Positions 41,758-50,760 of a DNA stretch of 64,000 bases are shown here, piece after piece; the first letter of the stretch is position 1, and each line of letters starts with the position of its first letter. Position numbers and translations under genes: made by a program. A model generated the notes under the pieces. It worked only from the letters and a program-made list of their open reading frames with translations, did no database searches and was not told the origin of the DNA. This stretch comes from Pseudoalteromonas sp. '520P1 No. 423' (GTDB taxonomy: Bacteria; Pseudomonadota; Gammaproteobacteria; Enterobacterales; Alteromonadaceae), in NCBI RefSeq assembly GCF_001269985.1, contig NZ_BBZB01000001.1, positions 1-64,000 of the forward strand, given 5' to 3'.

Positions 41758-42471
41758 TTAAGCAAGTGACAGCATATACCCTTTTCCACGAACGGTAACA
41801 ATGCGCTTTTGCTCTTTTTCATCACCTAATTTTTTACGTAAACGGCCGATTAAAACATCAACTGTACGATCTGCAGGGCTCCAGTCTGGCTGACCTATTT
41901 CTTCTGATAGCTTTTCTCTAGAAGTTGCTTTACCTGAATTTGAAATTAAACAAATTAAAACTTTGTGCTCTGCTTCTGTTAGACGAATCTCTTCATCATT
42001 GGCGATTAATGTACGGTGCTCAGGATGTAATTTAAAATTACCATATTCAATATATTCGTCTTCTTCATCACCTTTACCATTATTAGTAATTGCTAAGCGC
42101 TTACATAATGCACGCATTCTCAGCTCTAACTCTAATAAATCAACAGGCTTACAAATATAATCATCAGCACCTTGCGCTAATCCTGCAATACGATCTGATT
42201 GAGAATCTCGACTTGATAGCACAATAACGCCAATATCTGTAAGAGTATTGAGCTCTTTGGCTAACAGTAAACCATCTTTTTCTGGTAATACGATATCTAC
42301 AATTGCGAGGTGAATTTCTTTTGAGGAATTATTTTGGGCACTTTGTACTATGTCTAATGCTGCTGCACCAGCCACATCAACAATAAAACTAAATTCAGAA
42401 TCTAGAAAATGATTTTCAATTCGCTTAACTAAAAGCTCATCATCTTCAACTAACATTACTCGAATTGCCAT
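41758..42471 (-). CDS. OmpR/PhoB-family response regulator
   Basis: This 237-residue protein has a receiver domain (acidic pocket E9-D10-D11, phospho-acceptor D59 in AIVDIVLPEKDG, conserved lysine in CKPVDLLEL) and a C-terminal winged helix (about 135-237, ending SPADRTVDVLIGRLRKKLGDE and TVRGKGYML). No histidine kinase gene is adjacent, so it is an orphan here. The neighbours are gsk upstream and purL downstream on the same strand, but gaps of more than 160 bases argue against an operon. Target genes are unknown. Confidence 0.92.
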   Translation of the reverse strand: MAIRVMLVEDDELLVKRIENHFLDSEFSFIVDVAGAAALDIVQSAQNNSSKEIHLAIVDIVLPEKDGLLLAKELNTLTDIGVIVLSSRDSQSDRIAGLAQGADDYICKPVDLLELELRMRALCKRLAITNNGKGDEEDEYIEYGNFKLHPEHRTLIANDEEIRLTEAEHKVLICLISNSGKATSREKLSEEIGQPDWSPADRTVDVLIGRLRKKLGDEKEQKRIVTVRGKGYMLSLA

Positions 42472-42635
42472 ATTGTTCCTACACTCCCAAAATATCTTAT
42501 TATAGTATCATCAATAAGGTGAAATATGGAAAGTCACTTGAGGTTAAATTGTTAGAATATGTAAGGGAAATAATACATAAGGCGAAATGGTTTACTCTTA
42601 TAAACGATTCCGCCCAATATAGTTGAGCTTTTATA

Positions 42636-43940
42636 CTATTGTTCCCAATAACCTTGATCTAAACATTCCTCTCTTTCTGGTAAACCACGAGAAAGTCTTG
42701 GGGAATGTTGCACTAATACTTCATAACTCACACGGTTAGCATATTTACTAATTTGTGATAATGATGAATAAGTTAACGCTGTTTGTTGATGCTTACTGGA
42801 ATTTGGCACATTTAACTTATGGTAAACATTAGAGCTTAAATCATGTAAAACCGCAGCTAAAGCGCCATCTCCAGCACCATTTGTATTTTTAATGGCATCT
42901 GGTCCGCCCATATATGGCGCACTATGCGTAAACGCTTTTATAGGTTCTTTACAATCACTTTTTAGCATAGCTCGAGAATATTCAAATTGATTAAAATCTG
43001 AAATAGCGCCTGGCATCAATGGGTGTTTAGTTGGGCGCTTCCAACAATCATCGATATAGCCACCAATGAACATGCCTTGTGCACCTGCAGTACAAATCAC
43101 TAAATCAACCCAATCTAAAGCTTTATCAGCCGCTAATAAAGGATCTTCAAAACCTGTTATAGCTAAGCCTTCTTCTTCATTCATAGCTAAAATATCAACG
43201 TGTTCTTTAACAAAGTTTTGCCACCAAGTAGGATCTTGCTCAATTAAAAACTTAGTACCAAGCGTTAAAACAACTGGAACACCGGCTTTATTTGCACATT
43301 TAACAGCCTTAATTGCAGCTTGAGTCATAGTATCGTCTTTTTCTGTACGCATTAGGTATGAGCTAATAACTAATGCTGCAGAACCAGCAATCAAGCTTTC
43401 ATCGATCGATTCTGGGCGTAAACGATTCATTAAACCTGGGCTGATCGCGAATGTACGCTCACCTGATTCATCAATCAAAGTAAAACAGCGACCAATAGGA
43501 CCATCGACACCTTGTAAGTATTCAAGATCAACACGACTAGAAGTATTACTAATAAAACGATATGCATAGCTTCCAATTTTGATATTTTCACTCATAACAC
43601 CTAATAATACCGAGCGATCATCAGCTAATACAGAATAGTTATGCATGGTGTTACCAATAGTTCCACCTGCAAATTCATAATTTACTAAATCTTTATCTTG
43701 AAGCGCTTGATATAAAGCATTAGTCGTTTCGTCATCAATTACCTGAGACATACCACGGTGCAAGCCAAATTTTGCGATAAAATCATTATCAACTTTAGCT
43801 TCTATATCTACAACAATTTGATCTATTCCTACAATATAGCTTCTTTGCAGTGAATTAGTACTTATCAACTTTTGAGTAAGTGGATCTTTATCTTCTACTG
43901 GAAAATAATGTTTATGCCTGCGGCGCCCAGGGAACTTCAT
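42636..43940 (-). CDS. gsk: Inosine/guanosine kinase
   Basis: This PfkB-family nucleoside kinase salvages inosine and guanosine to IMP and GMP. The 434-residue protein is collinear with E. coli Gsk (434): MKFPGRRRHKHYFPV start, VGIDQIVVDIEAKVD, FAGGTIGNTMHNYSVLADDR, LQGVDGPIGRCFTL, and the PfkB C-terminal signature NTNGAGDGALAA with the catalytic aspartate. It ends HSPRLSRGLPEREE, also as in E. coli. It is close to purL, which feeds the same purine pool. Apparently monocistronic. Confidence 0.95.
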   Translation of the reverse strand: MKFPGRRRHKHYFPVEDKDPLTQKLISTNSLQRSYIVGIDQIVVDIEAKVDNDFIAKFGLHRGMSQVIDDETTNALYQALQDKDLVNYEFAGGTIGNTMHNYSVLADDRSVLLGVMSENIKIGSYAYRFISNTSSRVDLEYLQGVDGPIGRCFTLIDESGERTFAISPGLMNRLRPESIDESLIAGSAALVISSYLMRTEKDDTMTQAAIKAVKCANKAGVPVVLTLGTKFLIEQDPTWWQNFVKEHVDILAMNEEEGLAITGFEDPLLAADKALDWVDLVICTAGAQGMFIGGYIDDCWKRPTKHPLMPGAISDFNQFEYSRAMLKSDCKEPIKAFTHSAPYMGGPDAIKNTNGAGDGALAAVLHDLSSNVYHKLNVPNSSKHQQTALTYSSLSQISKYANRVSYEVLVQHSPRLSRGLPEREECLDQGYWEQ

Positions 43941-44151
43941 AACAAACCTGTGTAGCTATTTTAAATAACAAAGCTGATAATTATAACGTAAATTAGAGCA
44001 GTTTATAAAGGCTTTAAGTCCTTTGAATAAATAAAGCTATAAAACAGATAATTACATTCACCTTTATAAGAATATACTGCCTAATCACAAAAAAGTTTAT
44101 GAAAATATAAAATCAAATATAATAACCTTTCCCCAAAATATAGAGATGATT

Positions 44152-44667
44152 ATGAGTGAGCAACTTTTTGACGATGAATATTGGATGCATCAAGCACTTC
44201 AACTAGCAGACAAAGCAGAGTCAGAAGGTGAAATTCCAGTTGGTGCGATCATAGTTAAAGACAACAAAATAATAGCGACAGGTTGGAATCGTTCTATTTG
44301 CACACATGATCCATCAGCACATGCTGAAATGCTAGCCGTAAGAGATGCAGGACAAAAACTCGAAAACTATCGGATGTTAGGGTGCACTTTATACGTTACG
44401 TTAGAGCCGTGCTTTATGTGTGCTGGTTTATTGGTTCATAGCAGAATAGAACGTTTGGTATTTGGCGCCCATGATTTAAAAACGGGTTCTGCTGGCTCTC
44501 TTATGAACTTAGTTAATCATCCTGATTTAAATCATCAATTAGAAGTAACATCTGGTGTTTTAGCTGATGAGTGTGGTGATAAACTCTCTAGCTTCTTTAA
44601 GCGTCGTAGAAAAGAAATTAAAGCTAAGAAAAAAGCTCTGAAGAATAATGAGGATAATAACTTGTAA
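44152..44667 (+). CDS. tadA: tRNA-specific adenosine deaminase
   Basis: This enzyme converts A34 to inosine in tRNA-Arg(ACG). The 171-residue protein, counting from MSEQLFDDEYWM, has the zinc-deaminase motifs HAE (H57, E59) and PCFMC (C87, C90) and a basic C-terminal tail (SSFFKRRRKEIKAKKK) typical of TadA. An upstream ATG at 44146 is possible, but the ATG at 44152 sits better after GAGAT. The neighbourhood tadA-mltF-purL is also found in E. coli. The last 88 bases of similarity are repeated just downstream. Confidence 0.96.
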   Translation: MSEQLFDDEYWMHQALQLADKAESEGEIPVGAIIVKDNKIIATGWNRSICTHDPSAHAEMLAVRDAGQKLENYRMLGCTLYVTLEPCFMCAGLLVHSRIERLVFGAHDLKTGSAGSLMNLVNHPDLNHQLEVTSGVLADECGDKLSSFFKRRRKEIKAKKKALKNNEDNNL

Positions 44668-44698
44668 TACTTCAAGCCAATTTGAACATCTATAAATC

Positions 44699-44786
44699 AG
44701 AAGTTACATCTGGTGTTTTAGCTGATGAGTGTGGTGATAAACTCTCTAGCTTTTTTAAGCGTCGTAGAAAAGAAATTAAAGCTAAG
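44699..44786 (+). repeat. Partial duplication of the tadA 3' end
   Basis: 44699-44786 repeats 44541-44628, offset 158 bases, with two mismatches over 88 bases. It carries the codons for VTSGVLADECGDKL through KEIKAK. It is read in a 63-codon open frame (44682-44873) with no TadA catalytic domain, so it is a fragment rather than a gene. After 44786 the sequence diverges into CGTGATC. Confidence 0.95.
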
Positions 44787-44791
44787 CGTGA

Positions 44792-44959
44792 TCAACACGC
44801 TTCACTCGTTTGTTCTTTGCTTTCTGATTGCATTAAAGCAAACATTCTTTTTCTTAAGCTTATTTTACGTTGAACATTTCTTATCATTATACGGCGCCTG
44901 ATTGGTGTCGTATTAGTAATATTACGCTTAAATCTATGTGTATTTCGCCTTTTTAACAT
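44792..44959 (-). CDS. Small, strongly basic hypothetical protein
   Basis: This 55-residue frame begins MLKRRNTHRFKRNITNTTPI and is unusually rich in Arg and Lys (RRRIMIRNVQRKISLRKRM). The ATG is preceded by TAGGAGAAAAT, a near-ideal AGGAG site at 5-base spacing, which argues for real translation. The tail (SESKEQTSEAC) becomes polar where it approaches the duplicated tadA fragment. I recognise no family. Composition suggests nucleic-acid or ribosome binding, but that is guesswork. It is convergent with tadA and upstream of mltF on the same strand. Confidence 0.45.
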   Translation of the reverse strand: MLKRRNTHRFKRNITNTTPIRRRIMIRNVQRKISLRKRMFALMQSESKEQTSEAC

Positions 44960-45094
44960 ATTTTCTCCTAAAAGGTGAGAGTTGAGAAAATTCAAAGTAT
45001 TAACTTTAGCAGAGATAAAGATTATTGATATTCAGTATATTGAATTAAGTGTACTGTTGTTCCTTAACAGTTTTATGAATTAAAATTGAAAGGC

Positions 45095-46450
45095 TTAGTC
45101 TTTGCTATTCGTACCATCATTATTATCTAACCAGACAAGTGTATCATAATATCGACGAATATTGTCAACGTAGGTCACAGCGACATCACCTCGAGCATAA
45201 CCATAACGGACTTTTCGATAGTACCTTTTTTTAATTAATAAAGGTAAAAACTCTTTAACATCAACCCATTTATTTGGATTTTTATTAGCTTGCTCAGTCA
45301 GTTTTCTAGCATCACTTACATGTCCCCAACCTACATTATATGAAGCTAATGCAAACCAAAGTCTATCTGGGTATTGTATTTTATCTGGCAATCTCTTTAG
45401 AAGCCTGCTCATGTAAATACCTCCGCCACGAATATTTTGCTCTGGCTCTAGACGATTTGTCACTCCAACTTGCTTAGCTGTCGCTTGTGTGATCATCATA
45501 ATTCCACGTACACCTGTAGGCGATTTTGCTCTAGGTTCCCACATGGATTCTTGATAGCTTAAAGCAGCTAATAAACGCCAATCTAAGTCTTTGGCATATT
45601 CTACAAACCAATGTTTATACTTAGGTAATTTGGTTTTAGTCGCTTTAATAAAAGACAGAGTATTTATGTAATTAAACTCTCTGACATGACCAAAATACTT
45701 TTCTTCTAATATATTCAATTGACCATTTCTTTGTATCTCACCGAAAAATTCGATAAGTAAAGCGTAAAGAGAGTCATCCAGATTTTTCGCCATCATCCAA
45801 GCAACAGGTTCATTTTTAGTGACTGAAAATCCAATACTTAATTCAGGGTGATAGCGTCGAAATACCGCCAAAGAATTAGAATCCGCAATAGTGTAATCAA
45901 TTTCATTATCAATAATTGCTTGCAATAATTCCGACTCATCCATTTCATCAGTTTCATTCCAACTGAGTTGATCAAACATTTGCTTTGCTTCTACTAGACT
46001 ATCTGAATGACTGCTTTTTGATAAAACAGTTAAATTTCCATTTAGCTGTGTAAAATTTCGAGGTCGTTTTCCGCCTTGTTTAAAAACAAGCTTTTGACTT
46101 ATCTCACGATATTGAGGAGAGAATCGATATTGATTTAAACGCTCTTCGTTAATACTTAAGCCTGAAGCAATAATATCTATATTACCGCTTTCTAATCTGG
46201 GAAATAAATCACTCAAGTTAAAAAATGGCACTATTTCAAGTTCAACACCAACAAAATCAGCAAAAGCCTGCGCAAGCTCAAATTCAAAGCCTTGCTCACC
46301 ATCAGTGCTTTGATAGAAAGTACTCGCTCCCACTAAGGTGCCAATTCTAATTTTATTTTGAGTCGATATTTTTTTTAGCTGAGTTTGACCATCAGGCTCA
46401 GAACAAGAGACCAAGAAAAAAACAAAAAAAATCACAAACCAACTTTTCAA
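45095..46450 (-). CDS. mltF: Membrane-bound lytic murein transglycosylase F
   Basis: This outer-membrane lipoprotein-like enzyme cleaves peptidoglycan glycan strands. The N terminus, MKSWFVIFFVFFLVSCSEPD, has a hydrophobic stretch ending at C16, although the lipobox (LVSC) is minimal. An SBP_bac_3-like regulatory domain (about 30-265) is followed by an SLT domain with catalytic Glu in LSYQESMWEPRAKSPTGVRG and the ALASYNVGWGHV motif. The 451-residue length is close to E. coli MltF (518, with a longer C terminus). The start lies 17 bases after the upstream Sel1-like gene ends, implying cotranscription. Confidence 0.92.
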   Translation of the reverse strand: MKSWFVIFFVFFLVSCSEPDGQTQLKKISTQNKIRIGTLVGASTFYQSTDGEQGFEFELAQAFADFVGVELEIVPFFNLSDLFPRLESGNIDIIASGLSINEERLNQYRFSPQYREISQKLVFKQGGKRPRNFTQLNGNLTVLSKSSHSDSLVEAKQMFDQLSWNETDEMDESELLQAIIDNEIDYTIADSNSLAVFRRYHPELSIGFSVTKNEPVAWMMAKNLDDSLYALLIEFFGEIQRNGQLNILEEKYFGHVREFNYINTLSFIKATKTKLPKYKHWFVEYAKDLDWRLLAALSYQESMWEPRAKSPTGVRGIMMITQATAKQVGVTNRLEPEQNIRGGGIYMSRLLKRLPDKIQYPDRLWFALASYNVGWGHVSDARKLTEQANKNPNKWVDVKEFLPLLIKKRYYRKVRYGYARGDVAVTYVDNIRRYYDTLVWLDNNDGTNSKD

Positions 46451-46467
46451 AATAATTTACACCTCAG

Positions 46468-48189
46468 TTACCAAACAGCTATTTTATTACTCTGAAAATT
46501 TGCTAAATTTAATTCAAAGGGTGCCATAAAAAAGTTTTCTTGCCATGCTTTTTTAACTGCTGTTTCTTGATAGTCTACAGCATCTTCAAATTTTCCTAAT
46601 TTAGCAGATGCTGCAGCCATATATTCATATGCTCTAGGATCATCAGTTTCATCGGTAACTTCTTCAGCAAGTATAATTGCACTTTCGAGCTCTTTTTGAT
46701 TATTAGAGTGCTTGGTATAAAATTCAGCTAAAAGCCTTTTAGCAATAATATTTTCACCTTGAGATGAAGATACTAGCCAATATTTCGCGTTATTTATATC
46801 CTCTTCAGTAGGATCTGACATTCTCATAATACATTTAGCTGCTTGAGTTTGTGCGGGAGCATAACCACTATTAGCTGCAATTTTTAATAAACGCATATTA
46901 CAATTAGCACCTAATAAAAATAAACTTTGCTCATGCCCTCCTTTTGCTGCTTCTTTACGCCAATAACTGGCGATTTCATATTTTGATCTATTTGTTATAG
47001 ATTTTAAGCTCACATGACTGCGATTAATATAATTAGAAAATGACTTATTTCGTTTGCTGTTATTGTAAAAGAACTTTGCTAAATAGGGTCCTTGAATTTC
47101 CATCACTTTTTGTGGTTTGGCAAACTTCAACTGCCAATCATTTATAGTAACTTCTGCATTTTGTTTTAAAACTGTTGGAATTTCAGAATGATTATGCGTT
47201 TCATAACGCGATACTTTCCCATCTTTTCCTAACCAAATTAAATAACTGAAATTATAGAAATCATCGTTTATATCACTGTTATATTTAAAAGCAGGTTGCG
47301 CATCATCTGATAACAACGCTTGTTCAGGCATATTATTAACTTCAACTTCAGATTTAGCTAACACCACTGCATAATCAGGCTGATCGCTCATTAGCTCTAT
47401 TAAGCTTGCTAATTCAGCTTGTGCTGCAATATCTCCTGAACGTGCTTTTGCATATAATGATTTCTTTTTATTATTAATTCGCTCAAGGGTTTCTGCTGGA
47501 ATATCTCCACCTTTAAACACACCTGAAAATTGTGCGTTGGTAAATTTTCTTAGTGAGCCTGATATTTTGATTATTTGATAACGTGAATTTTCTAATTTTT
47601 CAAGAACACTTTCACCAAACTCTTTTTCAGGATAAGAGCTAAGTAATACCAAATCTCTTGGAACGCCATTCCTATCAATATCAAAAATATATGATGCAAA
47701 ACCAGGGATCCCATCTCTCGCTAACGATGATGGATATTCTACTTCTGGGTTTTTACTACGTTTAGGCGGAGGATTATAGCTATGGTTTTTAGTTAAAGCG
47801 ATTTCAATATTTTTAGACCCGCTTTGACCATATAAAGCAATTAATTTAGCAGCATGTTTTTGTGCTTGTTGTAATTCACTTTCAGATAAACGCTTTATTA
47901 CTGATTTTCGTGCTTGCTTGGCCATCATAAAGCCATTGTCTAATGCTAAAGAAAAATATGCATAAGCAGTTAATTTATTTTGTTTTACACCTTGCCCTCT
48001 TAAATACTGGACACCGAGATTAAACTGACTTTTAGAATGACCTAAAGATGCTGTTTGCTCATATAATTCAAAAGCTTTTTGATAATCTTGATTTAAATAC
48101 GCATCCATTGCCTCAGTAGCATTAGCTAATAACATAGGACTGTTTAAAGCGGCAAAAATCATACTAAATGTAAATACAAGCTTATTCAA
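46468..48189 (-). CDS. Exported Sel1/TPR-repeat protein with TonB-C-like domain
   Basis: The preferred start is TTG at 48189, which follows AAGGAG at 6-base spacing and begins directly with a signal peptide (LNKLVFTFSMIFAALNSPMLLANA). The frame itself extends to 48240. The mature protein (about 574 residues in total) has Sel1-type repeats (about 45-90, SQFNLGVQYLRGQGVKQNKL), a segment resembling a TonB C-terminal domain (GIPGFASYIFDIDRNGVPRDL), a middle region of unknown fold, and more Sel1/TPR helices near the C terminus. It probably acts in the periplasm as a scaffold. The mltF gene follows by 17 bases, which suggests a cell-wall link (inference). Confidence 0.7.
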   Translation of the reverse strand: MNKLVFTFSMIFAALNSPMLLANATEAMDAYLNQDYQKAFELYEQTASLGHSKSQFNLGVQYLRGQGVKQNKLTAYAYFSLALDNGFMMAKQARKSVIKRLSESELQQAQKHAAKLIALYGQSGSKNIEIALTKNHSYNPPPKRSKNPEVEYPSSLARDGIPGFASYIFDIDRNGVPRDLVLLSSYPEKEFGESVLEKLENSRYQIIKISGSLRKFTNAQFSGVFKGGDIPAETLERINNKKKSLYAKARSGDIAAQAELASLIELMSDQPDYAVVLAKSEVEVNNMPEQALLSDDAQPAFKYNSDINDDFYNFSYLIWLGKDGKVSRYETHNHSEIPTVLKQNAEVTINDWQLKFAKPQKVMEIQGPYLAKFFYNNSKRNKSFSNYINRSHVSLKSITNRSKYEIASYWRKEAAKGGHEQSLFLLGANCNMRLLKIAANSGYAPAQTQAAKCIMRMSDPTEEDINNAKYWLVSSSQGENIIAKRLLAEFYTKHSNNQKELESAIILAEEVTDETDDPRAYEYMAAASAKLGKFEDAVDYQETAVKKAWQENFFMAPFELNLANFQSNKIAVW

Positions 48190-48371
48190 CGGAGACTCCT
48201 TGTTGTAGGTAATACGGGCTTTGAAAATATAATAGCGCAAAAGAAAAAGCCACTTGGATATTGATGTTAACAGGTGGTAAACGAAGGTGCAAATGAGAAG
48301 TTTACATGTTGTTTTAGCAGTGTGTGAACTAAGCTTAGATAAACCTACAAATCTGAATCATAAAATTAACT

Positions 48372-49886
48372 TTATTTTGCGAGATGAGCGAGTAAACGTT
48401 CAAAGCAGCGATAACTTAATGCTTCTTTTAAATGCGCTATGTCTATAAGTTGGCAGGCATTTAAGTCAGCTATTGTGCGAGATACTTTTATTATTCGATG
48501 ATATGAGCGAGGTGACAACCCAAGCTTTTCACTTACTTTTGCTAAATAATTCAATGACTCCTCATTCAATATACAATACTTTGAAATTTCCTTATTTGTT
48601 AAATGAGCATTAGCTTTATTTTGACGAAGTAATTGAAGCTTCCTAGCTTTGTCGACCCTATATTTAACTTGCTGACTAGTTTCACTTTCCTCTTGAGATT
48701 GTAGCTCTAAACTAGAAAGCTTTGGCAGTTCAACTTGTAAATCAACTCTATCAATGAAAGGACCTGAAATTTTAGATAAATATTTTAAGATCTGATCTGG
48801 GCTTGCTCTTTTATCTGTATGACATCCAGTTGGACTTGGATTTAAAGCTGCAATCAATTGAAACCTAGCAGGAAACTCACTTTGCCTTGCAGCTCGAGAT
48901 ATCATTACTTTACCTGTTTCCATAGGCTCTCTTAAACTATCAAGCACTTTACGATCAAACTCAGGTAATTCGTCAAGAAATAATACACCATTATGAGACA
49001 AGCTAATCTCACCCGGTTTAGGAGTTGATGAACCACCAACGAGAGCTACCGCTGAACATGTATGATGTGGATTTCTAAAAGGTCTTCTTTTCCAGTTTTG
49101 CAAATTAACTTGCTGACCCGTGATAGAGTATACTGCAGCCGTCTCTAACGCTTCACTATTTGCCATTTCAGGCATAATGCCTGTCATTCTTTGCGCTAGC
49201 ATAGACTTTCCGGTTCCTGGAGGACCTAAAAAAAGTAAATTATGCGAACCAGCTGCAGCAATTTCTAAAGCTCGCTTGCCTTGTTGTTGACCTTTAACAT
49301 CACAAAGATCAAATTCTTGTTTCTTAATCTCAAATACATTTTCTTTGTTATAACTTTGATTTAACGGGAGGGATTGCTGACCATTAAGATCTAGCCAAAC
49401 TTCCTGCAAACTTGTTACTGCTTTTCGATCAGAGGTCTCAATCAAACTAGCTAATTCATCATCTTTGTGTGGAATAAAACAGCAACGATTTAAGCTAGTA
49501 GCTGCCATGATCGAAGGTAGAATGGCACTTACGGTCCTTACCTCACCACTCAGTGCTAATTCACCGTAAAATTCGTATTTATCTATATCTGCATTTTTTA
49601 ATTGACCAGAGGCCAAAAGAATACCTACAGCAATGGCTAAATCAAATCGACCACCATCTTTCGGTAGGTCAGCAGGCGCTAAATTAACGGTTATTCTTGT
49701 ATCTGGAAATATAAATTGAGAGTTAACCAAGGCACTTCTAACACGATCTTTCGATTCTTTAACAGAAGTTTCAGGTAAACCTACTATATTAAAACTAGGT
49801 AATCCGTTACTTAGATGAACTTCAACGACAACTTCAGGGGCTTGCATACCCAGAAGTGCTCTTGAATAAGTTCTAGCAAAAGACAT
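48372..49886 (-). CDS. comM: ComM / YifB-family MCM-like AAA+ ATPase
   Basis: This 504-residue protein has an N-terminal Lon-protease-like ChlI domain (about 20-140), an Mg-chelatase-type AAA+ module (Walker A LFLGPPGTGKSMLA; Walker B GVLFLDELPEF) and a C-terminal ChlI-C domain ending RTIADLNACQLIDIAHLKEALSYR. ComM is a hexameric branch-migration helicase that promotes integration of DNA during natural transformation. It is also widespread in non-competent species, so its presence does not prove competence. Apparently monocistronic. Confidence 0.92.
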   Translation of the reverse strand: MSFARTYSRALLGMQAPEVVVEVHLSNGLPSFNIVGLPETSVKESKDRVRSALVNSQFIFPDTRITVNLAPADLPKDGGRFDLAIAVGILLASGQLKNADIDKYEFYGELALSGEVRTVSAILPSIMAATSLNRCCFIPHKDDELASLIETSDRKAVTSLQEVWLDLNGQQSLPLNQSYNKENVFEIKKQEFDLCDVKGQQQGKRALEIAAAGSHNLLFLGPPGTGKSMLAQRMTGIMPEMANSEALETAAVYSITGQQVNLQNWKRRPFRNPHHTCSAVALVGGSSTPKPGEISLSHNGVLFLDELPEFDRKVLDSLREPMETGKVMISRAARQSEFPARFQLIAALNPSPTGCHTDKRASPDQILKYLSKISGPFIDRVDLQVELPKLSSLELQSQEESETSQQVKYRVDKARKLQLLRQNKANAHLTNKEISKYCILNEESLNYLAKVSEKLGLSPRSYHRIIKVSRTIADLNACQLIDIAHLKEALSYRCFERLLAHLAK

Positions 49887-49977
49887 TCCTTGTCCTCATT
49901 GTGGAGAATTAAATTAAGTTTAGTAAAAATTATCAACAGTACAAATCAAAATGCACATTAAAACCTTATTAGTGATT

Positions 49978-50607
49978 TCATTTTGTCTTGATATGATGGA
50001 ATACAGGTAAGCTCCAGCCCCACTTTATCGCCCCTAAACGTAATGATAAAGTTGCTAACATACTCAAAATCATAGCAACTTCAGTATTAACAGAGAAATT
50101 TAAACTTTGGGTATAAACAATACCGCCAAAAATACAAGTGGTCGCATATAGCTCACTCTTAAGTACCATAGGACTCTGTCTAGCAAGTACATCTCGAATC
50201 ATACCACCAAAACAACATGTTATTGTGCCCATCAATACAGCGGTCATATCCTGAACGCCATAATCTAGCGCCTTTTGTACTCCCATAACAACAAAAAAAG
50301 CCAAACCCAATGCATCTGCTATTTCTAGTGCTATTTGAGGAAAGTCTTTATTTTTATTGACCCAAACAATCGTAATAAATGCAGCAACAAAAATAGAATA
50401 TAAATAGCTTTGATCTTGCAACCAAAATACAGGTGCATCTAAAATAACGTCACGCACTGTACCACCCCCTATTGCTGTCACTGATGCTAAAACTACCACA
50501 CCAAAACCATCCAACTTTTTACGATAGGCAACTAGAGTGCCTGATATAGCAAAAACAGCAACACCAATAAGATCAAACCAATGAAATAAAGAATCCATAA
50601 AAGCCAA
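49978..50607 (-). CDS. TRIC-like (UPF0126) membrane channel
   Basis: This 209-residue protein has about seven transmembrane helices and two related halves, each with a GGG-x-x-RD motif (AIGGGTVRDVIL, CFGGMIRDVLA), the signature of the bacterial trimeric intracellular cation channel family (E. coli YadS/YicG). It may conduct K+. Some members have been linked to glycine transport, but the substrate here is not evident. Confidence 0.85.
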   Translation of the reverse strand: MAFMDSLFHWFDLIGVAVFAISGTLVAYRKKLDGFGVVVLASVTAIGGGTVRDVILDAPVFWLQDQSYLYSIFVAAFITIVWVNKNKDFPQIALEIADALGLAFFVVMGVQKALDYGVQDMTAVLMGTITCCFGGMIRDVLARQSPMVLKSELYATTCIFGGIVYTQSLNFSVNTEVAMILSMLATLSLRLGAIKWGWSLPVFHHIKTK

Positions 50608-50668
50608 AAATTAATTAAACAAGATAATGCAGCTAATATGCAATAAATAGAATTTGTTTACTAGGGAA

Positions 50669-50752
50669 TAAATACCTGAATCCATGCAGACACAACGAAG
50701 CTTTACTGAAATGATGTTGGTGAGGTATAAACGTAGGCGGGGCTTTAGCCGC
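50669..50752 (+). repeat. 84-bp dispersed repeat, copy 2 (REP-like end)
   Basis: One mismatch to 23038-23121. The copy lies upstream of the IS630-type element, whose left TA begins seven bases after it. It occupies the same position relative to operon B as copy 1 does to operon A. Confidence 0.9.
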
Positions 50753-50760
50753 TTATTATA

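Noticed and set aside
41758..42471. Two-component system with a neighbouring kinase
   Set aside because: No histidine kinase frame exists on either strand near the response regulator; the neighbours are gsk and purL.
44682..44873. 63-codon frame carrying the tadA tail duplicate
   Set aside because: It has no deaminase motifs, and its reading frame is inherited from the duplicated fragment; called as a repeat instead.
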